A DNA stretch of 64,000 nt, from positions 661,822 through 725,821 of the forward strand of contig NZ_CP095096.1 of the NCBI RefSeq assembly GCF_025561445.1. The letters run 5' to 3'. Shown piece by piece: positions 8,728 through 17,753 of the stretch. A program made the position numbers and the translations under genes. The stretch is from Staphylococcus sp. IVB6181 (lineage in GTDB: Bacteria > Bacillota > Bacilli > Staphylococcales > Staphylococcaceae). The notes beneath the pieces were generated by a model. It saw nothing but the letters and a program-made list of their open reading frames with translations, did not search any database and was not told the origin of the DNA. Positions within the stretch are counted from its first letter, which is position 1. Every line of letters starts with the position of its first letter.

Positions 8728-9356
8728 TGAAAGAATTCCTTCAAGAATACGGCGGTGAACTGCTTCAAAAAACCGGAGAACATTTCTATATTTCGATTGT
8801 TGCGCTTTTAATCGCCATCATTGTAGCAGTGCCGATCAGTATTTTATTAGCTAAAACTAAAAAGTTAGCAAGTTTTATTCTAACAGTTGCCGGAGTCTTG
8901 CAAACGATTCCGACATTAGCAGTACTTGCAATCATGATTCCGATTTTCGGTGTAGGTAAAACACCAGCAATTATTGCATTATTTATTTACGTATTGCTGC
9001 CTATTCTGAATAACACAGTTTTAGGCGTTCAAAACATCAATCCAGATGTACGCCAAGCAGGTATCAGTATGGGTATGACAAAATTACAATTAATGAAAGA
9101 CGTTGAATTGCCTTTAGCACTGCCGTTGATTTTAAGCGGTATCCGTTTATCTAGTGTTTACGTTATCAGCTGGGCAACACTGGCAAGTTACGTAGGCGCA
9201 GGCGGTCTTGGCGACTTCGTCTTCAACGGCTTGAACTTATTCAACCCAGTCATGATTATTAGTGCAGCTGTATTAGTAACAGCATTAGCATTAATTGTCG
9301 ACTACTTATTACGCGCAGTAGAAAAATGGGCAGTACCAAAAGGCTTGAAAGCTTAA
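8727..9356 (+). CDS. opuCB: osmoprotectant ABC transporter permease
   Basis: A 209-aa inner membrane permease of the OpuC system, with about six hydrophobic helices. The cytoplasmic coupling (EAA) loop is visible as DVRQAGISMGMTKLQLMKDVELPLALP at about residues 108-135, the site that contacts OpuCA. The start overlaps the opuCA stop by one base. It pairs with OpuCD, the second permease of the operon. Confidence 0.92.
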   Translation: MKEFLQEYGGELLQKTGEHFYISIVALLIAIIVAVPISILLAKTKKLASFILTVAGVLQTIPTLAVLAIMIPIFGVGKTPAIIALFIYVLLPILNNTVLGVQNINPDVRQAGISMGMTKLQLMKDVELPLALPLILSGIRLSSVYVISWATLASYVGAGGLGDFVFNGLNLFNPVMIISAAVLVTALALIVDYLLRAVEKWAVPKGLKA

Positions 9357-9389
9357 AAATATCCAGATAGGGAGGACATTAGGAACTTT

Positions 9390-10334
9390 ATGAAAAAGAT
9401 TAAATATTACTTGATTCTGATGGTGACTTGTCTTGTTGTATTATCTGGATGCAGTCTGCCTGGTTTAGGCGGTGGTCGTGCAGATGATGATTCAGTACAA
9501 ATCACTTCTCTCGCAACAAGTGAGTCGCAAATTATGTCGCATATGGTTCGATTAATGATTGAACATGATACGAAAGGCAAAATGAAACCTACGTTGATCA
9601 ACAACATGGGTTCAAGTACGATTCAGCATAATGCGCTGATGAACGGTGATGCGAATGTATCAGGTACACGTTACACTGGTACAGACTTAGTAGGGGCATT
9701 AGGCGAAGATCCGATTAAAGACCCTGAAAAAGCATTGAAAGTCACACAAGAAGGTTTCGACAAAAAATTAAATCAAAAATTCTATGATTCTTACGGTTTC
9801 GATAATACGTATGCCTTCATGGTAACGAAAGAAACTGCAGAGAAATATGATTTAGATACAGTTTCTGATTTGAAGAAACATGAAAAAGAATTGCGACTTG
9901 GTGTGGATAGTTCTTGGTTAAACCGTAAAGGTGACGGCTATCCAGGCTTTAAGCAAGAATACGGTATCGCATTCGATACTGTACGCCCGATGCAAATCGG
10001 TTTAGTATATGACGCATTGAAAAGCAAAAAATTAGATGTTGCATTAGGTTACTCAACAGACGGACGTATCGCAGCATATGACTTGAAAGTATTAAAAGAC
10101 GACAGACGTTTCTTCCCGCCATATGATGCCAGTCCAGTCGCAACACATGAATTATTGAAGAAACATCCAGAAATCGACAAATCATTAGAGAAATTAGAAA
10201 ACCGTATTTCAACAAAAGAAATGCAGAAATTAAACTATCAAGCAGACGGTGAAGGTAAAGAACCTGCAGTCGTAGCTGAAGAGTTTTTAGAAAAACATCA
10301 TTACTTTGATGATGAGAAAGGCGGGCAAAAATAA
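9390..10334 (+). CDS. opuCC: osmoprotectant-binding lipoprotein
   Basis: A 314-aa extracellular substrate-binding protein of OpuC, anchored by lipid. The signal peptide ends in the lipobox LSGC with the lipidated Cys at 21. The mature part is an OpuAC-type quaternary amine binding domain; aromatic residues able to cage a trimethylammonium head are spread through it. RBS GGGAGGA at 9369-9375. Its stop overlaps the opuCD start by one base (TAATG). Confidence 0.92.
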   Translation: MKKIKYYLILMVTCLVVLSGCSLPGLGGGRADDDSVQITSLATSESQIMSHMVRLMIEHDTKGKMKPTLINNMGSSTIQHNALMNGDANVSGTRYTGTDLVGALGEDPIKDPEKALKVTQEGFDKKLNQKFYDSYGFDNTYAFMVTKETAEKYDLDTVSDLKKHEKELRLGVDSSWLNRKGDGYPGFKQEYGIAFDTVRPMQIGLVYDALKSKKLDVALGYSTDGRIAAYDLKVLKDDRRFFPPYDASPVATHELLKKHPEIDKSLEKLENRISTKEMQKLNYQADGEGKEPAVVAEEFLEKHHYFDDEKGGQK

Positions 10335-11023
10335 TGAAAGGTAATTTATTCCAACAGCTGATTGAATATTATTCATTGAACGCCGGCTATTTATGGGGAC
10401 TCTTCTTCCAGCACTTATTAATGTCCGTGTATGGTGTAATTTTTGCGGCGATTGTCGGTATTCCGATCGGTATACTGATTTCACGTTTCGGTAAATTATC
10501 CAAAACCGTGATTACTATCGCAAACATTATTCAAACTGTACCGGTTATAGCTATGTTAGCGATTCTGATGTTAGTGATGGGCTTAGGTCCGAACACTGTC
10601 GTGTTCACAGTATTCTTATATGCGTTATTGCCGATTATCCAAAATACGTATTCAGGTATTTTAGGTGTAGACGACAATATTAAAGATGCAGGCAAGGGTA
10701 TGGGCATGACAGGCAATCAAGTTTTGCGTATGATTGAATTACCATTAGCGTTATCTGTGATTATCGGCGGATTGCGTATCGCACTTGTTGTTGCGATTGG
10801 TGTTGTAGCGGTCGGTTCATTTATCGGTGCGCCGACATTAGGTGATATTATCATCCGCGGTACAAACGCTACAGACGGCACAACATTTATCTTAGCGGGT
10901 GCGATTCCGATCGCATTAATCGCAGTCTTGATTGATGTGATTTTAAGATTCTTAGAGAAACGCTTAGATCCAGTGAAGAAAAGAAAACCTAAAGGTCCGC
11001 AACCGCAAGGTGTAGACGCATAA
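10334..11023 (+). CDS. opuCD: osmoprotectant ABC transporter permease, second subunit
   Basis: A 229-aa permease homologous to OpuCB, with the coupling loop DAGKGMGMTGNQVLRMIELP at about 116-135. The C-terminal tail is basic and proline-rich (KKRKPKGPQPQG), a common ending in OpuCD. Last gene of opuCABCD; a strong hairpin follows directly. Confidence 0.9.
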   Translation: MKGNLFQQLIEYYSLNAGYLWGLFFQHLLMSVYGVIFAAIVGIPIGILISRFGKLSKTVITIANIIQTVPVIAMLAILMLVMGLGPNTVVFTVFLYALLPIIQNTYSGILGVDDNIKDAGKGMGMTGNQVLRMIELPLALSVIIGGLRIALVVAIGVVAVGSFIGAPTLGDIIIRGTNATDGTTFILAGAIPIALIAVLIDVILRFLEKRLDPVKKRKPKGPQPQGVDA

Positions 11024-11035
11024 GTTTGATAAAGA

Positions 11036-11072
11036 GGTGCCGCGCTTGAAATAAAAGCTGCGGTGCCTTTTA
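11036..11072 (+). terminator. terminator of opuCABCD
   Basis: GGTGCCGC (11036-11043) pairs with GCGGTGCC (11060-11067) using two G-U pairs, extended inward by GCTT/AAGC, and is followed by TTTTATA. It ends only about 15 bases before the ribosome binding site of the next gene. Confidence 0.75.
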
Positions 11073-11098
11073 TATTTCAATTTAAAGGAGGATGCCTT

Positions 11099-11866
11099 AT
11101 GGCATGGCTGCAAGTCAATTATGATTCAAAAACATTAGGAAAAGAACAACGCTTCAACGCATTTTTACCAGAAGAACCGACACAATTTGAAACACATGCA
11201 CCCGCAAAACAATTACCAGTTTTATTGCTGCTGCATGGTTTATCAAGCGACGAAACATCTTATTTAAGATTTACAAGTTTAGAACGTTATGCAAAAGAAC
11301 ATCAAATTGCTGTAATTATGCCGGCTGGCGATCACAGCGGTTATGCAAATATGGCATACGGCCATAGTTATTATGATTATGTATTAGAAGTCTTTGATTA
11401 TGCACTTCAAATCTTGCCTTTATCAAAACGACGCGAAGATCATTTCATCGCTGGTCATTCAATGGGCGGTTTCGGTACAATCAAATATGCTTTGACGCAA
11501 ACAGACCGTTTCTCAAAAGCTGCACCGTTATCTGCAGTGTTCACACCAGACTGGTTACTGAATATTGATTGGTACGACTTTTCTAAAAAAGCATTGCTCG
11601 GTGAAAGAACAGAAGCCAGAGGTACAGAGCTAGATCCTTACTATTTAGTAGACCAAGCAATAAAAGAAGGGTTAGATATTCCGAAATTATTAATCATGTG
11701 CGGAACAGAAGATGACTTATATCAAGATAACTTAGACTTTATTCATTATCTTGATGATAAACAAGTGCCTTATCAATTCGTAGATGGTGAGGGCAAACAT
11801 GATTATGCTTATTGGGATAAAGCCATTAAGTATGCATTAGATTGGTTTATGGAAGATAGAAAATAA
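11099..11866 (+). CDS. fphF: serine hydrolase, FphF/S-formylglutathione hydrolase-like esterase
   Basis: A 255-aa cytosolic alpha/beta esterase. It closely resembles S. aureus FphF: LLHGLSSDE near residues 42-50 gives the oxyanion hole, MAYGHSYYDY sits near 86, the nucleophile elbow is GHSMGG (serine about 122), and LLIMCGTEDDLYQDN and GEGKHDYAYW carry the acid and the catalytic His. FphF-type enzymes hydrolyse short acyl esters and are detected by fluorophosphonate probes. I start at ATG 11099 because AAAGGAGG precedes it at 11084-11091. An in-frame start at 11063 sits inside the opuC terminator. Confidence 0.85.
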   Translation: MAWLQVNYDSKTLGKEQRFNAFLPEEPTQFETHAPAKQLPVLLLLHGLSSDETSYLRFTSLERYAKEHQIAVIMPAGDHSGYANMAYGHSYYDYVLEVFDYALQILPLSKRREDHFIAGHSMGGFGTIKYALTQTDRFSKAAPLSAVFTPDWLLNIDWYDFSKKALLGERTEARGTELDPYYLVDQAIKEGLDIPKLLIMCGTEDDLYQDNLDFIHYLDDKQVPYQFVDGEGKHDYAYWDKAIKYALDWFMEDRK

Positions 11867-11884
11867 GCGAAGATATGTTAATGA

Positions 11885-11918
11885 GACAGGCATGCCGTTA
11901 AAAGGTGTGCCTGTTTTT
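11885..11918 (+). terminator. terminator of the esterase gene
   Basis: ACAGGCATGCC pairs with GGTGTGCCTGT (wobble pairs inside) and is followed by T6. Confidence 0.8.
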
Positions 11919-11930
11919 TGCATAAAAGAA

Positions 11931-11958
11931 AAGCACTCGCAGCGTGATGCGAATGCTT
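11931..11958 (-). terminator. terminator of the tetR operon
   Basis: AAGCACTCGC (11931-11940) pairs with GCGAATGCTT (11949-11958); on the minus strand TTTTCTTTT follows. It overlaps the tetR stop codon region. Confidence 0.7.
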
Positions 11959-12506
11959 TAAGATTCATCTTTCTTCCAAGCTTTTATGACTGTTGATAAC
12001 ATTTTATGAATGTAGTCATCTGTTAAAGCTTCAGGTTTGATTAAGATATTAAAATAAATAGGGGAGAAGATTAAATCAATAAACATATCATGGTCTTCAG
12101 CCGGGATGTGAGGCTGAATAATCTTTTTAAGCTTTTGTCGATATTGATTGAAATAATCTTCCATAAAATGATTACGTAATTCATTTTCTTCGTTCGTCAA
12201 TAAAATCTGGATGACTGCTCTGCCTAAAGGCGTCTTATAGATATGTGTAATGTTTAAAAGCATTTTATATAAGTCATCGAAAAAGTCGCCGTATATCGCA
12301 ACGTTCGCATGCACTTTGTTTAAAAACATATCGATAATCATCGAGTCTTTATCTTTCCAGCGCCGATAGATAGTTGCTTTAGAAATCTGTGTATTTTCCG
12401 CTAACTCATCTATCGTAATCGATGAATAGGATTCGTGTGCAAGCATACGTCCCAACTCATCAAAAATCCTTATATTTATCTTAGGATCTTTTGGTCTGCC
12501 TGCCAT
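11958..12506 (-). CDS. TetR family repressor
   Basis: A 182-aa TetR-type regulator. The N-terminal HTH covers about residues 10-55, with SYSSITIDELAENTQISK leading to the recognition helix KATIYRRWKDK. The C-terminal ligand domain resembles the TetR_C_16/YcdC style and gives no clue to the ligand. ATG 12506 begins one base after the stop of the upstream membrane gene, with GAGGTC as its ribosome site inside that gene, so the regulator is made in step with its targets. The 18-bp perfect palindrome at 13282-13299 is its likely operator (autoregulation). Confidence 0.85.
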   Translation of the reverse strand: MAGRPKDPKINIRIFDELGRMLAHESYSSITIDELAENTQISKATIYRRWKDKDSMIIDMFLNKVHANVAIYGDFFDDLYKMLLNITHIYKTPLGRAVIQILLTNEENELRNHFMEDYFNQYRQKLKKIIQPHIPAEDHDMFIDLIFSPIYFNILIKPEALTDDYIHKMLSTVIKAWKKDES

Positions 12507-12507
12507 A

Positions 12508-12870
12508 TTAATGACCTCGTTTCATATGTGATAATTTCTCTACTATTTCAAAGATAATAATCGCACTTAAGAACCAAACGATTATTCCCACTAGGATACT
12601 AAGTATCCAGTTATTTGTCCAGACCAGCATTAACCAAGTAGCTAAAATATTGAACAGTACACCGGTCATACCGAACACGGCACCGCTGCTGACGTGTGCA
12701 GCTACTTTATCTCCGTATTGAATACCTGATGCAACCAAAGCAATCAAGAAGACTGCAGGGAAGACCGCAAAGATACCGCCGAATTCTTTCCAAGGAATAA
12801 TAACAGAGACGATATAACTTAATGAAACGGATATACCTCCAGCTAAAAATTTAATCAATAGCATTTTCAT
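12508..12870 (-). CDS. DUF3147-type small membrane protein, copy B
   Basis: A 120-aa membrane protein with four hydrophobic helices, belonging to the DUF3147 group. It shares the GGIFAVFPAVFLIALV core (residues about 31-46) with its upstream neighbour, which has GGIFSTFPAVYLAALV at the same place. The pair are diverged tandem paralogues 18 bases apart, which suggests a heteromeric complex. GGAGG lies 11 bases before ATG 12870. Function unknown. Confidence 0.75.
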   Translation of the reverse strand: MKMLLIKFLAGGISVSLSYIVSVIIPWKEFGGIFAVFPAVFLIALVASGIQYGDKVAAHVSSGAVFGMTGVLFNILATWLMLVWTNNWILSILVGIIVWFLSAIIIFEIVEKLSHMKRGH

Positions 12871-12888
12871 TCTTTGTTCAACCTCCGA

Positions 12889-13248
12889 TTAAATATGTTT
12901 AAGCGCTAAAATGATACAAGATAAAACGAACCAGCATCCAATTGAAAAGGCAGCGCCTTTCAAATAGCCGATGCGTTTTACAGCGACAGCTGTCAAAGCA
13001 ACACTGATAATACAGCCGACAATACCGATGACTGCACCTGCACTAAGGTGTATTGATTCATAGACTAAATCTTTGCCGTGGAAATCGACTGATAAAGTAA
13101 CCAGCGCTGCTAAGTAAACTGCTGGGAATGTAGAGAAGATACCTCCTAGTTTGCCTCCGAGTTTAGAAGCAATGACGGTAGCAGAAGCAACAGCTAAGCC
13201 GCCGAAGATGAAACGTATCATTAAACTGACTAAAGAAATGCCGAACAT
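12889..13248 (-). CDS. DUF3147-type small membrane protein, copy A
   Basis: A 119-aa protein with four hydrophobic helices, the first gene of the operon. Helix 2 carries GGKLGGIFSTFPAVYLAALV. It is a paralogue of the next gene and both precede a TetR gene. The small size, paired form and TetR control recall paired small multidrug transporters, but the sequence is not SMR: no conserved membrane Glu is seen in helix 1. Transport is therefore only a guess. Confidence 0.75.
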   Translation of the reverse strand: MFGISLVSLMIRFIFGGLAVASATVIASKLGGKLGGIFSTFPAVYLAALVTLSVDFHGKDLVYESIHLSAGAVIGIVGCIISVALTAVAVKRIGYLKGAAFSIGCWFVLSCIILALKHI

Positions 13249-13281
13249 AATTTTGACTCATCCCAATCTGATTTTATTCTG

Positions 13282-13299
13282 AAACGAAACGTTTCGTTT
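13282..13299. promoter_or_regulatory. 18-bp perfect palindromic operator for the TetR protein
   Basis: AAACGAAAC followed by GTTTCGTTT is a perfect inverted repeat of TetR-operator size. On the minus strand a candidate promoter TTTACA-17-TACACT lies just upstream, so the palindrome would cover the transcription start. It is 34 bases before the first structural gene. Confidence 0.75.
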
Positions 13300-13475
13300 A
13301 GTAATAGTGTAATACGATGATCAGTGATTGTAAACAGGAAAAACTAATACAAATTGAATATTTCGGTAAAATTTTAAATTAAAACGCTTACATAAATATT
13401 GGCTATTATTAAGTAAAAACATCAGTGAATTTATGAATACTTTGAAAGTAAGAGACAGTCATTTTAAACAAAAGA

Positions 13476-13519
13476 AAAACAGGAAGCTGTCCATGTCATC
13501 CATGAAAACTTCCTGTTTT
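13476..13519 (-). terminator. terminator of lrgAB
   Basis: AAAACAGGAAG (13476-13486) pairs perfectly with CTTCCTGTTTT (13509-13519), with an inner CATG/CATG. The minus-strand continuation is TTTTTCTTTT. It lies about 60 bases beyond the lrgB stop. Confidence 0.8.
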
Positions 13520-13577
13520 GTCCTGAGAGCACTTGATGTCTCAGAACTTTGAATCATAGTAGTAGGAATAAAGGTCG

Positions 13578-14279
13578 TTACACTAGGATTCCGGCTAAGA
13601 AAGGTACGACTGCGACTACAATCACACCTACCAACACAACCGCGATGCTCGCCATTGATGTTTCGGTTTCTCCTAGTTCTTGTGCTGCAGAAACACCGAG
13701 TGTGTGTCCGCTTGTGCCTAATGCTAATCCTCTGGCAATCGGATTATCGATATGGAAGAAGCGCAGCAGTTTATTGCCCAGTGCATAAATAATAACTGCG
13801 TTGAGTATTACAGCGAGTGAAGTCAATTCTTTCACGCCGCCGATACCGTCTGAAACTGGTAAGGCAATTGCAGTTGTTGCGGCTTGCGGCAACATAGATG
13901 CGACGATATCTCCGCCGAACATGAAGAGTTTAGCAACCGCATAGATACCAAATAATGCGACAACTGTACCTAATGCAATACCGCCGAAAATTTTAGCCCA
14001 GAATTTCTTAAGGACATCACGTTTTTTATATAACGGAATCGCGAAACAAATTGTTGCAGGTTCTAAGAAGAAGTTGATGATGTCGCCGCCGATTTTATAA
14101 CTTTCATAACTGATGCCTGTGGCTTTTAAGAAGACAATCCCGAACACCATACTGACAAACAGCGGTGCGAGTAAGAAAAAGCCGTTGGTTTTTTTAAAGA
14201 AATATGTTGCGACTAAGAATGGGATCACAGATAACAAGATACCGAAATAGGGTGTATTAATACCTAAATGTTCCATCAT
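13578..14279 (-). CDS. lrgB: antiholin-like protein LrgB
   Basis: A 233-aa membrane protein of the LrgB/CidB family, with about seven hydrophobic segments. The family region [22 protein letters not shown] is at about 200-222, and [10 protein letters not shown] precedes it. LrgAB opposes CidAB in controlling murein hydrolase activity and also acts in pyruvate uptake. The start overlaps the lrgA stop as ATGA. The operon lies immediately downstream of lytSR, which activates it. Confidence 0.92.
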   Translation of the reverse strand: MMEHLGINTPYFGILLSVIPFLVATYFFKKTNGFFLLAPLFVSMVFGIVFLKATGISYESYKIGGDIINFFLEPATICFAIPLYKKRDVLKKFWAKIFGGIALGTVVALFGIYAVAKLFMFGGDIVASMLPQAATTAIALPVSDGIGGVKELTSLAVILNAVIIYALGNKLLRFFHIDNPIARGLALGTSGHTLGVSAAQELGETETSMASIAVVLVGVIVVAVVPFLAGILV

Positions 14280-14737
14280 GCATGTTCCTCCGCTACTTTA
14301 TTGTGACGTTTAACTGAATGTTTTTCAGATTTGCGCGCAAACGGTGCGCCTTTAACTAATATTTGAGATACAAAACCTGTACATAACAGTAGTAGAATGG
14401 TTGAAATAATAATCAATAAGATGATTAGAATCGGGCTTTGGCTTAAAATACCCAATGAGTTGATTACTGAGATACCTGCGGGTACGAATAAGAAACTGAT
14501 ATTGTTTGTAAGTGCAGTACCGACACTTTCAACTTCACCAAGTTTGATGATGCCTGTTGATAATGCGATAAACATCAGTACTAAGCCGATCACTGATGCC
14601 GGCATTGGAATCGGAATAAAGCTCTCAATGATTTTTGAGATTAATAAAATTACACTGATGACGAGGACTTGATGTAAAAAGGAATATGTCTTTTGCGCTT
14701 TGCTTGTTTGTTTTGCGCCAGTTTTTGATTTTTCCAT
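14276..14737 (-). CDS. lrgA: antiholin-like protein LrgA
   Basis: A 153-aa protein of the LrgA/CidA holin-like family, with four hydrophobic helices. The signature [16 protein letters not shown] (about 42-57) and [15 protein letters not shown] (about 84-98) match S. aureus LrgA closely. The N-terminal 20 residues and the C-terminal tail are charged, as in holins. I choose ATG 14737 (GGAGG ten bases upstream); an ATG seven codons earlier is possible but has no ribosome site. Confidence 0.9.
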   Translation of the reverse strand: MEKSKTGAKQTSKAQKTYSFLHQVLVISVILLISKIIESFIPIPMPASVIGLVLMFIALSTGIIKLGEVESVGTALTNNISFLFVPAGISVINSLGILSQSPILIILLIIISTILLLLCTGFVSQILVKGAPFARKSEKHSVKRHNKVAEEHA

Positions 14738-14758
14738 AGCATTTCTGCCTCCGTTCAT

Positions 14759-14930
14759 TTCTATATCTTATCTTTAGTTTAGGACACAAACATTAGTTTG
14801 TGTGCCTTTTCACAATGAGATGCAAGAAACGAAATGCGAGATGCATTAATCTCGAGTTGAGATTCAATCGTTTTGGATGGTCTGCACACATCAAAGTGTG
14901 AAATGCAGAAAATAAAAGGGGAATAACAAA
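14759..14930. promoter_or_regulatory. lrgAB upstream region with inverted repeats
   Basis: Two inverted repeats lie before lrgA: ACACAAAC-ATTA-GTTTGTGT (about 14784-14803) and TCTGCACAC (14881-14889) with GTGTG..TGCAGA (14896-14909). Neither ends in a T-run. As LytR-family activators bind upstream of lrgA, one of these may be its site; this is inference. Confidence 0.4.
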
Positions 14931-14933
14931 AAA

Positions 14934-14968
14934 TCTGTTCACTTGCACAAAGGCGTGAAGTGAACAGA
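14934..14968 (-). terminator. terminator of lytSR
   Basis: TCTGTTCACTT (14934-14944) pairs perfectly with AAGTGAACAGA (14958-14968); on the minus strand TTTTTTGTT follows. It separates lytSR from lrgAB. Confidence 0.85.
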
Positions 14969-14982
14969 TAGTCGCAGATCTA

Positions 14983-15744
14983 TCAGTCTAACCCGATTGC
15001 TTGTTTGAAAGACTTCATATAAGAACGGCTGACTTGTACTTTCAGCTGATGGGTTAAAGTTACTTGATACGTATAGTTAAACCAATGTTCAATGGTTTGA
15101 ATATGAGCTTTGTTAATAATGGTAGCGCGGTGGATTCTGATAAATTGATGCGAATCCAAGCGCTTTGCAAAATTATTCATCGGTTCGCTGGTTACAAAGT
15201 CTTGTTCAGTAGTGTGCAAGGTCGTCTTGCCTGCCTCAACACTTAATGCAATGATATCCTTTTGATTCAATACATAAATACGCTCATCCACTTCAATCGG
15301 CAAGACACTTGGTGCTTTGTTTGTCTGTATTTCTGGGGGATTGTCTTGCTGCTGCAGTGTCTCTGTTTGTTCTGTTGATTTGGGTTGGATTTGTGATGCG
15401 ACACGTGCTACTGCCGCATCGATTCTTGCTTGTTCGAATGGTTTGAGAATATAGTCAGTCGCATTGAGTTCAAAGGCTCTGACCGCAAAGTTGTCATGCG
15501 CTGTCGCAAAGATGATGTGCGGCGGCTGCTGCATCTTTTTGATTTTTTCAGCTAAATCCAGTCCGCTTTCATTCATCAGATTAATATCTAAGAAGATGAC
15601 ATCATAAGTATCATAAAGCATTTTTTCCAGTGTTTCTGATATAGTTTCTGCTTCTTCTATTTTTTCAAACTGCCCATTTTGTGTGAGCAGATAGTTGAGT
15701 TCATTACGCGCTAAAGGTTCGTCATCGACGATGAGTGTTTTCAT
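14983..15744 (-). CDS. lytR: response regulator LytR (LytTR family)
   Basis: A 253-aa response regulator. The receiver domain (1-120) has the acidic pocket VDDEP at 6-10, phospho-acceptor Asp53 in IFLDINLM, and Lys near 103 in DYILKPF. A glutamine-rich linker (about 122-150) leads to a LytTR DNA-binding domain (about 150-253). It works with LytS to activate lrgAB. The start overlaps the lytS stop as ATGA. Confidence 0.92.
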   Translation of the reverse strand: MKTLIVDDEPLARNELNYLLTQNGQFEKIEEAETISETLEKMLYDTYDVIFLDINLMNESGLDLAEKIKKMQQPPHIIFATAHDNFAVRAFELNATDYILKPFEQARIDAAVARVASQIQPKSTEQTETLQQQDNPPEIQTNKAPSVLPIEVDERIYVLNQKDIIALSVEAGKTTLHTTEQDFVTSEPMNNFAKRLDSHQFIRIHRATIINKAHIQTIEHWFNYTYQVTLTHQLKVQVSRSYMKSFKQAIGLD

Positions 15745-17510
15745 TGCAGCGCACCTCCTTGGTCATGATCAAAATGATAAGGAATATAACAGCTGACGGT
15801 TGTTCCTTGATCGCTGGATTGAATCTTTAATAAAGATGCTGGGCCGTAGAGACCGGATAAACGCAAGTTTAAGTTTTCTAACGCACTGCCTGTGCCTCCG
15901 GATTCAGAGTGTACGATGCCTTTGCCGATATAAGGCAGTTTATCTTCAGGAATACCTGAACCATTGTCTTTGACTTCTACATAAAGCTGCTGAGCAACAG
16001 GCTGTACGGTGACTTGTACTACGTTATCTGCACGCCGGTTTTTGAATGCATGGCGAATCGCATTTTCAACCAATACTTGAATGATGAAAGGCGGTAATAA
16101 AGCATTATGTGCAGATGGATTGATGTCGAAATCGATAGTGAAGCGGTCAGGGAAGCGTGCTTGTTCTAAGGAGAGATAGGCTTCGACTTGTTGGAGTTCT
16201 TTATCCAGAGTAATGGTATTATTGCGTGCGCCTTGCAGATTAGAACGGAAGAATTGGCTGAGCTGCAATAATAATTTACGTGCCTTTTCACTATCGATAC
16301 GTACTAAAGCAGAAATAGTGTTGATCGCATTAAAGAAGAAATGCGGATTGACTTGTGCTTGCAGCGATTTGATTTCTGCGTCTTTCAACAGCTTGCTTTG
16401 TGTTTCAGCTTGCCCTAATTCCAGCTGGCTTGAAAAGATATTCGCAAGTCCGGTCGCAAGCTGCTTTTCCACAAAGGTCAGTCTGTGTGCATCGGTAAAA
16501 TAGAGTTTCAAAGTACCGACAACTTTATCTTGAATATGCAGCGGAATAACAATTGCTGCTTCTAACGGACAATTCGGATGGTGACAGCCGATTTCTGCTT
16601 TGGAATGGGCTTCTTTAATTTGGCCGCTTTGAATAACTGCTTTAGATAAATCCGTCAGAATTTCTTTTTGCGGGACGTGATGATCGCTAGCGGCACCGAC
16701 ATGTGCTAAAATATCTTGCCGATTGGTAATCGCTACAGCAGACACTTGCATCAAGTCTTTAATGATTTGTGCGGCTTTGAAGGCTGAAGACTCAGTCAGA
16801 CCCTCCCTGAAATAAGGTAAAGTCTCATTGGCAATTTGTAAAACCTCATGCGTTTGTACCCCGCGCATTTGTTCTTCTTGTTTGATAGTCGTAATGATAA
16901 TCGATAAGAAGATGGCAGTTCCGATACTGTTGATTAAAATCATCGGAATCGCAATAAAGCTGACGAGCGACCAAGCATGTGCTGTTTGTTCTGAGAAGAT
17001 TAAGATACATGCCATTTGGATGACTTCTAAAGTCGCACCGATTGCTATACCTATTAAGATAGGAGGATAGCGGCGTACTTTTAAATAATAGCGGCCGACG
17101 TAGCCTGAAACCAATGCGATTAATAAGGAAGAAATAAAATAAGTAAATGCATTGGCACCGCCGATATAAAAACGGTAAATACCTGAAATAGTACCTACAA
17201 TCAGTGCGACAAAAGGTCCGCCGACCAATCCGGAAACACCGATGGTCAAAACACGCGTGTTGGCAAGGGAAGTATCAGGGGCTAAATGTGTGTACAGCTG
17301 TCCGGATAATATTTGAGAGTCTCTGATAACGACACCGGTCACATTGGATAACAGCGCAAAGATGACGAACATCAGTGTTAATTGCCACTTGGCACGCCAA
17401 GTTTCCCGCTGATGCATCAGTTGTTTGAAGTAATTGAAGTTCATCAAGATATATGCAAGGACAATAATCAATCCGACGCGTTCCAGCAGAAGCATAAATA
17501 AGTTTAACAA
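15741..17510 (-). CDS. lytS: sensor histidine kinase LytS
   Basis: A 589-aa sensor with an N-terminal 5TMR-LYT membrane domain (about 1-190), a GAF-like domain (about 225-365), and a His_kinase/HATPase module. The phospho-acceptor His lies in [12 protein letters not shown] near residue 390; N-box and G-box ([20 protein letters not shown]) follow. I select TTG 17510: AGGTGA lies five bases upstream and the resulting start ([10 protein letters not shown]) aligns with S. aureus LytS. The longer frame back to 17591 has no ribosome site. LytS responds to membrane potential and pyruvate. Confidence 0.9.
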   Translation of the reverse strand: MLNLFMLLLERVGLIIVLAYILMNFNYFKQLMHQRETWRAKWQLTLMFVIFALLSNVTGVVIRDSQILSGQLYTHLAPDTSLANTRVLTIGVSGLVGGPFVALIVGTISGIYRFYIGGANAFTYFISSLLIALVSGYVGRYYLKVRRYPPILIGIAIGATLEVIQMACILIFSEQTAHAWSLVSFIAIPMILINSIGTAIFLSIIITTIKQEEQMRGVQTHEVLQIANETLPYFREGLTESSAFKAAQIIKDLMQVSAVAITNRQDILAHVGAASDHHVPQKEILTDLSKAVIQSGQIKEAHSKAEIGCHHPNCPLEAAIVIPLHIQDKVVGTLKLYFTDAHRLTFVEKQLATGLANIFSSQLELGQAETQSKLLKDAEIKSLQAQVNPHFFFNAINTISALVRIDSEKARKLLLQLSQFFRSNLQGARNNTITLDKELQQVEAYLSLEQARFPDRFTIDFDINPSAHNALLPPFIIQVLVENAIRHAFKNRRADNVVQVTVQPVAQQLYVEVKDNGSGIPEDKLPYIGKGIVHSESGGTGSALENLNLRLSGLYGPASLLKIQSSDQGTTVSCYIPYHFDHDQGGALQ

Positions 17511-17753
17511 TAGAATCACCTGTATTGATTGAATTTTGTGATAACAACTAAAAAAATAATAATCATTTATACTATATATGTAAATTAACACATATAAATA
17601 TCTTAAGCGATATGTAATTATAGAATTTGAGTTGAATTTGGTGTAAGATATTTCATATATTGAAAATGATAGATTTGGTTTATATTGCTATTGTAGCATA
17701 AGCCAAGTCTCTATTTTTTTCATTTTTTTGCAGGGGTATAGGAGGAATTTAAT

